Shown: piece by piece, positions 59,501 through 64,000 of the stretch
How the letters are laid out: every line of letters starts with the position of its first letter
Position numbering within the stretch: position 1 is the first letter of the stretch
Assembly (NCBI RefSeq): GCF_017741935.1
Contig: NZ_JAGHMH010000016.1
Coordinates: 1-64,000 of the forward strand
Reading direction: 5' to 3'
From: Rhizobium sp. 16-449-1b
Lineage (GTDB): Bacteria > Pseudomonadota > Alphaproteobacteria > Rhizobiales > Rhizobiaceae
Length of the DNA: 64,000 bases
Made by a program: the position numbers and the translations under genes
The notes under the pieces: generated by a model
Seen by the model: only the letters and a program-made list of their open reading frames with translations
What the model was told of the DNA's origin: nothing
Database searches by the model: none

Positions 59501-59967
59501 TGATGCCTGGCATGAACGGCTGGCAGCTCGTCTCGCGCCTGCGCGAAGCCGGCCAGACCGCGCCGATCGTCATGCTCTCGGCCAATATCGGCGACGCCGC
59601 CGCTCATGGCGACAGCGACGACAGCCACAATGATGCGATCGGCAAGCCGGTCGATATCCGTCGCCTGCGCGACAAGCTCGCCCTGCACCTCGGCCTGAAA
59701 TGGCTCTACGCCGAAGCGGCACCCGCAGCACCCAAGAAGACCGAGCAGATCCTGCAAAGTCCCGGCGACGCGCATGTTCAGGAACTGCTGCGCCTCGGCG
59801 AGATCGGCTATATCAGGGGCATCGAGGCCAAGCTCGCCGACCTTGCCAAGGTGGAGGCAAATCAGCCATTTACCGAGGAACTTCGATCCTATGTCGCCGC
59901 CTTCGACCTGAACGGCTTCATGGCCTTCCTGCACCGCTTCGACGAAAAGGTGGAACACATTGGCTGA
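56581..59967 (+). CDS. Hybrid sensor histidine kinase with NCS1-type transporter input domain
   Basis: About 1128 residues from the chosen ATG; in-frame ATGs at 56548 and 56488 add up to 31 residues. Order: a cytosine/purine/allantoin-permease-like domain with 11-12 helices (about 15-480: NRWVANQTLEDYALRFTAKSAR, SYGTTNAFYAI, NAYAGSLAWSNFFSRLTHSHPG); a Cys-rich patch (~500-540: CSVCEHPFEPEDMAWC, then eight more Cys/His, B-box/RING-like); a two-helix membrane hairpin (~575-645); a HisKA box SHELRTPLNAVLGYAQIL (~685), HATPase with NLLSNAIKFTDEG and GLGLGLTI; and a receiver with DDNEDH and LFLVDILMPGMNGW. It overlaps the next gene by 8 bases and is divergent from urtA, so it likely senses urea or a nitrogen compound and controls urea use. 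Ligand is inferred, not shown. Confidence 0.85.
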   Translation: MAARQRIIPVRREYNRWVANQTLEDYALRFTAKSARQFSSQRISQTAIGAISFLALEAIGGAITLSYGTTNAFYAIIVASIAMLAIGLPISRYAIRHGVDIDLLTRGASFGYIGSTITSLIYASFTFMLFAIEASIMSGALELTLGIPLWIGYIISAVMVIPLVTHGVRLISRFQLLTQPFWIVLNILPFLFIAVMDWEKFDLWRAFSGIRHASGPPGTIAPFDLVEFGAASAVILALMSQIGEQADFLRFLPPEKQTKWRHRLAVFLAGPGWVIIGAPKLLAGSFLVVLTFASGVPADRAADPAQMYLTAFGYMIPWHNAALLLMAAFVMVSQLKINVMNAYAGSLAWSNFFSRLTHSHPGRVIWLVFNVAIALLLMELGIYRLLEETLGIFSIIAMAWLCTISADLFINKPLGLAPPGIEFKRAHLYDINPVGLGAMTLSATIALIAHFGVFGTVAASLAPYITLIVALIASPAIAWATKGKFYLARKPRQSWKNLTNITCSVCEHPFEPEDMAWCPAYAAPICSLCCSLDSRCHDMCKPNAHLNAQVGYVAKAVLPETIVQKLTTRLGRYGIAVILALTSVGAILAMIAHQVSSASPATAEVVNGTILIVFFVFAVIAGVVCWFYVLAHDSRVVAEEESSRQNTLLLKEIAAHKKTDAALQAAKETAEAANRAKSRYVVGLSHELRTPLNAVLGYAQILERDETIPTPRQSSIKVIRRSAEHLSGLIDGLLDISKIEAGRLQVYSNEINIQDFLDQIVDMFRPQALAKGLTFNHQRAPALPQFVRTDEKRLRQILVNLLSNAIKFTDEGTVTFDVAYRSQVATFTVTDTGRGIAEKDLSRIYEPFQRGEADSIRPMPGLGLGLTITQLLTNTLGGEISVTSEKDRGSTFKVRLMLSAVLREMAAPPQEKKIVSYDGPRRTIVVVDDNEDHREMMREILVPLDFVVLTAASGTDCLTLIEGIQPDLFLVDILMPGMNGWQLVSRLREAGQTAPIVMLSANIGDAAAHGDSDDSHNDAIGKPVDIRRLRDKLALHLGLKWLYAEAAPAAPKKTEQILQSPGDAHVQELLRLGEIGYIRGIEAKLADLAKVEANQPFTEELRSYVAAFDLNGFMAFLHRFDEKVEHIG

Positions 59968-60856
59968 GCTCCCGCGCGACATCGTTCTCTTGGTCGACGA
60001 CTCGCCGGAAGCGCTCGGCTTTCTCACCGATGCGCTGGAGCAATCCGGCTTCTCCGTCCTGATCGCGACCTCCGGTTCGGCCGCACTCAACATCGTCGAG
60101 CGCATCACTCCCGACCTGATCCTGCTCGACGCGGTGATGCCCACCATGGACGGCTTCGAGACCTGCCGGCGGCTGAAGGCCAACCCGGCGATCAGCCAGA
60201 TCCCCGTCATCTTCATGACCGGTCTCACCGAGACCGAACACGTCGTCCACGCGCTCGGCTCGGGCGGCGTCGATTATCTCACCAAGCCGATCAACATCGA
60301 TGAACTCCGCGCCCGCATCGGCGTGCACCTTAAAAACGCCCGCTCCGCCCAGAGCGCCCGCGTCGCGCTCGATGCCGCCGGCCGCCATCTGCTGGCGGTC
60401 AAAGGCGACGGCAACATTCACTGGTCGACCCCCCAGGCCACCCGCCTCGTCAACGCCGCCATGGGCAGCGACGACGGCATGGACACGGTGATCTCGACCA
60501 TCGCCGCCTGGATGAAGGACCGCACCGCCGCCACCATCGCCGTCGCCCATGGCGGCCAGGACGTGCTGCAGCTCGCCTTTCTGGGCACGATCGGCCCCGA
60601 CGAATATCTCTTCCGCCTCACCGCCAGCCAGCGCGCCGACGACCAGGTACTGCGCCAGCGCTTCGCGCTCACCCACCGCGAATCCGAGGTTCTGCTCTGG
60701 ATCGCCAAGGGCAAGGCCAACCGCGACATCGGCGAAATTCTCGGCCTCTCGGCCCGCACGGTGAACAAGCATCTCGAGCAGATCTACGTCAAACTCGGCG
60801 TCGAAAACCGCGCCTCGGCCGCGGTCAAGGCGGCGCACGTGTTGCATGAGACGTAG
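59960..60856 (+). CDS. LuxR-type response regulator paired with the NCS1-type kinase
   Basis: 298 residues, TTG start overlapping the kinase stop by 8 bases (AGGTGGAA just before). N-terminal receiver: LLVDDSPEALGFL, phospho-acceptor Asp in DLILLDAVMPTMDGFE, PVIFMTGLTE and LTKPIN. A middle part of ~90 residues (130-215) resembles no named domain, then a C-terminal LuxR HTH: LTHRESEVLLWIAKGKANRDIGEILGLSARTVNKHLEQIYVKL. The kinase plus this regulator form a phosphorelay-capable pair (HisKA-REC to REC-HTH); a separate Hpt domain was not seen. Targets may be urt/ure genes. Confidence 0.9.
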   Translation: MAELPRDIVLLVDDSPEALGFLTDALEQSGFSVLIATSGSAALNIVERITPDLILLDAVMPTMDGFETCRRLKANPAISQIPVIFMTGLTETEHVVHALGSGGVDYLTKPINIDELRARIGVHLKNARSAQSARVALDAAGRHLLAVKGDGNIHWSTPQATRLVNAAMGSDDGMDTVISTIAAWMKDRTAATIAVAHGGQDVLQLAFLGTIGPDEYLFRLTASQRADDQVLRQRFALTHRESEVLLWIAKGKANRDIGEILGLSARTVNKHLEQIYVKLGVENRASAAVKAAHVLHET

Positions 60857-60953
60857 GTGAGCGAGCCGCTCACACTTTAGAAAGCACACATGGATATCCT
60901 TGGAGGCAACGCCCGCAAGCCGGGCATGGCATCAAGATGATATCCGGCAGGTC

Positions 60954-62138
60954 ATGAAGGACAGGCTTTATTATGTGGATCGGCTGCGGATTTCCGCCTT
61001 CGCGATCCTGATCCTCTATCACTCCTCGGCGGCCTTCTTCACAGACATGGGCTGGCTGATCCATAGCGAGCGCACCAGCCCCGCGCTCTCGCTGATCATG
61101 GAATTCCCCCGCGCCTGGCGGCTTGCGCTGTTGTTCTTCGTCTCCGGCATGGGGGCGGCCTTCTCGTTCCGCTCGGATTCCAGCCTCGCCTTCCTGCGCA
61201 AGCGCACCATTCGTCTGCTCGTCCCTCTGCTCTTCGCCATGGCCGTCCTCGTCGTGCCCCAGGTCTGGTATGAGCGCATGTACGAGACCGGCTATGACGG
61301 CTCGCTGCTGACATTCTGGCTGACGCGCTATTTCACCGAAGGCCGCTACCCGACCGGCAATTTCACCTGGGCGCACATGTGGTTCGTCGCCTATCTGCTT
61401 GTGATGTCGGTGATCTGCTACCCAATCTTCCTCTATCTCAGCCGACCCGAAAACAGGATCATGGCCTGGTTCGAGCGCGTCGCGAAGTCGGGCGCCATCT
61501 ATCTCATCTTCCTGCTGCCGCTGGTGCTGAACCTTGCTCTGTCGCCGTTCTACCCCAAGGAAACCAATGCGCTTTACAATGACGGCGCCTGGTTCGCGGT
61601 CTGGGCGAGTTGGTTCGGCCTCGGCTTCCTCGTCGCCCGCAATCATCGCAGCCTGATCGAGTCGATCATCGCCAAGCGCTATCTGAGCGCCGCCATCGCG
61701 CTGGCCGTCACGGTGTTCCTCTACGCCTTCGCCTGGCTCGCCCCGGCCGAACAGGCGATCGGCACCTACGCCGACGAAACCCCGCTCTTCAAGGCCGCGA
61801 TCTTCTTGCTCGCCTGGTCGATGATCCTGACCCTGATCGGCTTCGCCGCTCGTCATTTCAACCAGCCGGACGCGCGGCTGGTCACAGTCAACCGGCTCGT
61901 CTTCCCGCTCTACATCATCCATCAGACGGTGATCGTCGGCGCGCTCTATTATGTGCTGCCGCTCGGCCTGCCCGCCGTGCCGAGCTTCATCATCATCGCG
62001 GCCACGACCTTCGTGCTGTCGAGCCTCTTCGCCATCGCGGTGGACTTCATCCCCGGCCCCGCGCGCCTGCTCTTCGGCCTTGAGGTCAAACCATCAGGCA
62101 AACCAAGCGGCCGAAAGACGGTCAACGCTGAACGTTAG
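60954..62138 (+). CDS. Acyltransferase-3 family membrane protein
   Basis: 394 residues with ten to eleven helices. RLYYVDRLRISAFAILILYHSSAAFF is the family opening with the conserved His; RLALLFFVSGMGAAFSFRS, FTWAHMWFVAYLLVMSVI and the end LVFPLYIIHQTVIVGALYYV are typical. Such enzymes add acetyl, succinyl or other acyl groups to glucans, polysaccharides or lipids; the substrate is not clear. ATG 60954 has GCAGG just before; the open frame begins earlier, at 60900. It is single, followed by a terminator. Confidence 0.85.
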   Translation: MKDRLYYVDRLRISAFAILILYHSSAAFFTDMGWLIHSERTSPALSLIMEFPRAWRLALLFFVSGMGAAFSFRSDSSLAFLRKRTIRLLVPLLFAMAVLVVPQVWYERMYETGYDGSLLTFWLTRYFTEGRYPTGNFTWAHMWFVAYLLVMSVICYPIFLYLSRPENRIMAWFERVAKSGAIYLIFLLPLVLNLALSPFYPKETNALYNDGAWFAVWASWFGLGFLVARNHRSLIESIIAKRYLSAAIALAVTVFLYAFAWLAPAEQAIGTYADETPLFKAAIFLLAWSMILTLIGFAARHFNQPDARLVTVNRLVFPLYIIHQTVIVGALYYVLPLGLPAVPSFIIIAATTFVLSSLFAIAVDFIPGPARLLFGLEVKPSGKPSGRKTVNAER

Positions 62139-62175
62139 CGCCCCCTGCACCAGGCGGTTCACTGCCGCCCAAAAC

Positions 62176-62206
62176 GAAAGAAGCCCGGTGCGAGACCGGG
62201 CTTCCA
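62176..62206. terminator. Bidirectional terminator
   Basis: GAAGCCCGGT / ACCGGGCTTC stem with a GCGAG loop, between the acyltransferase and the convergent amino-acid binding protein gene. On the minus strand it is followed by a CTTTCGTTTT run. Confidence 0.85.
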
Positions 62207-62224
62207 AGGTGAGAACGAAAGTTC

Positions 62225-63349
62225 TTACTTCGCGTCCTGCGGGAAGTAGGAGAACTTGCCGTCTGGACCCTTCTTCCATTCGTACATGACGTAGCCTGGG
62301 ATCTTCGGGTCGCCCTTTTCGTCGAACGAGATTTCGCCGAGAACGGTCTTGAACGGACCCTTGGCCTTCATCGCTGCGGCAACGGCTTCAGCGTCGGTCG
62401 AAGCAGCAGCCTTGGCAGCTTCAGCGATCGTCTGCATCGCGGCATAGGAGTACAGCGTGTAAGCTTCCGGGTTGAAGCCGGCAGCCTTGAACTTCTCGAC
62501 GAGTGCCTTGTTGTCGGGGTTCAGCGTTGCGTCCGGGCCGAACGTGTTCAGCGTACCGGCGACTGCGTCACCAGCGATCGATGCCAGTTCGTTCGAAACG
62601 ATACCGTCACCCGATACGAGCGTTGCCTTCAGGCCCTGGTCGGCGGCCTGGCGGATGATCAGACCAGCTTCGGTGTGGAGACCACCCCAATAGATGATCG
62701 AAACGCCGGCTTCCTTCATCTTGGCGATGAGGGCCGAGAAGTCCTTGTCGCCGACGTTGATGCCTTCGTACATGACTTCGGTGAGACCAGCGGCATTCAT
62801 GGCCTTCTTGGTTTCGTCAGCGAGGCCCTGGCCGTATGGGGTCTTGTCGTGAACGACAGCGATCTTGGCGTCCTTGAAGTGGTCGGCGAGATACTTGCCG
62901 GCGATGCCGCCCTGCTGGTCGTCGCGACCGCAAGTACGGAACGTGTTCCACAGACCACGCTCGGTGAACTGCGGGTTGGTCGCAGCCGGCGTGATTTCGA
63001 GGATGCCGTTTTCAGCGTAAACTTCGGAAGCCGGGATCGAAACGCCCGAGTTGAAGTGGCCGATGACGAACTTGACGCCGTCAGCTGCGAACTTGTTGGC
63101 AACCGAGATACCCTGCTTCGGGTCGGACACGTCGTCGCCGAGCACGATCTTGATCTGCTCGCCATTGATGCCGCCAGCAGCGTTGATGTCGGCAGCTGCC
63201 TGCTCGGCACCCTTCTGGAGCTGTGCGCCGAACGCAGCGTTCGGGCCGGTCAGCGGACCAGCAACGGCAACCGTGATGTCGGCCCAAGCGTTGCTGCTGA
63301 AGGCGACCATCGCCGTCAGAGCCACTGCCGACAGAAGAGACTTCTTCAT
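62225..63349 (-). CDS. braC: Branched-chain amino-acid ABC transporter substrate-binding protein (BraC/LivK)
   Basis: 374 residues. Signal peptide MKKSLLSAVALTAMVAFSSNAWA, then DITVAVAGPLTGPNAAFGAQLQKGAEQAAADINAAGG, IGHFNSGVSIPASEVYAENGI and TFRTCGRDDQQGGIAGKYLADHF, the LivJ/K pattern. In R. leguminosarum BraC serves the broad amino-acid transporter BraDEFGC. It lies downstream of a small DUF6867 gene and the livF/braG end, the usual order of this operon. Codon bias is very strong here (GAC, GGC, AAG), fitting a highly expressed protein. Confidence 0.92.
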   Translation of the reverse strand: MKKSLLSAVALTAMVAFSSNAWADITVAVAGPLTGPNAAFGAQLQKGAEQAAADINAAGGINGEQIKIVLGDDVSDPKQGISVANKFAADGVKFVIGHFNSGVSIPASEVYAENGILEITPAATNPQFTERGLWNTFRTCGRDDQQGGIAGKYLADHFKDAKIAVVHDKTPYGQGLADETKKAMNAAGLTEVMYEGINVGDKDFSALIAKMKEAGVSIIYWGGLHTEAGLIIRQAADQGLKATLVSGDGIVSNELASIAGDAVAGTLNTFGPDATLNPDNKALVEKFKAAGFNPEAYTLYSYAAMQTIAEAAKAAASTDAEAVAAAMKAKGPFKTVLGEISFDEKGDPKIPGYVMYEWKKGPDGKFSYFPQDAK

Positions 63350-63468
63350 TATGTTACTCCCAGTTTTTTAGCGGGTTCCGTTCCATTACCCAGCGCATCA
63401 CCCACTTTACTGCGCCGGGAAACCTGTTCCACTCGGAGAGGTAATTTGTCCCTAGATTCAACCGGCTG

Positions 63469-63822
63469 TCAATGTTTTGCCTTCCAGGAGAAGGGCGACG
63501 TCTTTTCGTAGAGCCAGTAGTAATTATTGACCATCTGATTGGTCCGGCGATAGCGGTATCCCGCCGTCGCGAAGATCAAGAGAAGGACGAAGTCGATGGC
63601 GTAGTAGAACACGCTCAGCACCGGCCCGTCGAACAGCGCGTGATGCAGAAACTGCATCGCGGCCGCCAGAAGCACGCTATAGCCGATGACGATTGGATAG
63701 TCGCTCCAGCCGTCAGCCGCAGCCTTGCCGGAACGCCACGCGGTCCAGAAGCCGATCAACACGACGATCAGGCGGATGACGCTGCGAACGCCGGTATCGC
63801 CTTCAAAGAAAAGTCCCTGCAT
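63469..63822 (-). CDS. DUF6867-type small membrane protein of the bra operon
   Basis: 117 residues with three hydrophobic helices (SVIRLIVVLIGFWTAWRSG, YPIVIGYSVLLAAAMQFLHHALF, SVFYYAIDFVLLLIFATAGYRYR) and a C-terminal MVNNYYWLYEKTSPFSW. It matches the small protein often found between braG and braC in rhizobia. Its part in transport is unknown. The gap to braC is about 120 bases, which may hold a separate promoter for the binding protein. Confidence 0.75.
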   Translation of the reverse strand: MQGLFFEGDTGVRSVIRLIVVLIGFWTAWRSGKAAADGWSDYPIVIGYSVLLAAAMQFLHHALFDGPVLSVFYYAIDFVLLLIFATAGYRYRRTNQMVNNYYWLYEKTSPFSWKAKH

Positions 63823-63846
63823 ATCAAAGTCTCCCCTTCGTCATGC

Positions 63847-64000
63847 TCAATGCCGTCCGCCTTCGAGATAGGCGGCGCGAACTTCAGGATTGGCGAGCAG
63901 CTCCTGGCCGGAGCCAGACATCGTCACCTTGCCGTTGACCATGACATAGGCCCGGTCGGACAGCTTCAGCGCCGCGAAGGCGTTCTGCTCGACGAGGAAC
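63847..64000 (-). CDS. braG: Branched-chain amino-acid ABC transporter ATPase (LivF/BraG), C-terminal end
   Basis: Only the last ~50 codons are in the window. The piece reads LVEQNAFAALKLSDRAYVMVNG and ends in LANPEVRAAYLEGGRH, the typical LivF end with Gln in the switch position. The gene continues beyond base 64000. Confidence 0.85.
   Translation of the reverse strand, partial: FLVEQNAFAALKLSDRAYVMVNGKVTMSGSGQELLANPEVRAAYLEGGRH

Overview
The window is GC-rich, densely coded chromosomal DNA from an alphaproteobacterium of the Rhizobiaceae, most like Rhizobium of the leguminosarum/etli type. The basis is gene content and order: hmuPSTUV divergent from tonB, an ecfG-nepR/phyR/kinase general-stress locus directly beside the hmu operon (as in Sinorhizobium), RutR-linked reductive pyrimidine genes, a urtABCDE-ureDABC-EFG block, and the end of a bra/liv amino-acid transporter operon. 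The naming is from recognition of protein families, not from a database search. I see no rRNA, tRNA, CRISPR array, insertion sequence or phage gene.

Layout. 1-5.9 kb: the end of an outer-membrane efflux protein, an ABC exporter, a lipid-hydroxylase-like enzyme, and a TetR-SMR efflux pair facing a truncated haemoglobin. 6.3-13.9 kb: a haem and iron region with three transcription units (DUF2325-89aa-hmuQ-VOC; a secreted protein and TonB; hmuPSTUV), each preceded by a TGA-N9-TCA type palindrome that fits an iron-responsive (RirA/IRO) box. 14.0-17.9 kb: the general stress response core (EcfG sigma, NepR anti-sigma, PhyR anti-anti-sigma, HWE/HisKA_2 kinase) with EcfG-type promoters in front of phyR, the kinase and a DUF883 gene.

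18.3-36.4 kb: reductive pyrimidine catabolism (preT, preA, rutR, pydC, pydB) and an ABC importer likely to feed it. A block of unrelated genes interrupts it: a sunset-domain protein, an orphan HigA, FtrA/GlxA-type regulator, rhodanese, glycosyltransferase and a hybrid bacteriophytochrome. 36.8-41.3 kb: an RND efflux pair. 41.3-42.6 kb: a hypothetical gene and an Fnr/FixK-like regulator with a perfect anaerobox in front of it.

42.6-56.4 kb: one long minus-strand urea block that takes up urea (urtABCDE) and hydrolyses it (ureA, ureB, ureC with ureD, ureE, ureF, ureG). Several non-urease genes are threaded through it: DUF1272, an LprI-like protein, a GT29-like accessory protein and a diguanylate cyclase. 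Divergent from urtA is a sensor kinase whose input domain is an NCS1-type transporter, followed by a translationally coupled LuxR-type response regulator; this is the best candidate for an undescribed system, plausibly a sensor for urea or a related nitrogen compound. 60.9-64 kb: an acyltransferase and the tail of a branched-chain amino-acid transporter operon. Two copies of a mosaic palindromic repeat sit inside the two ABC transporter operons, at 33.1 and 51.2 kb.
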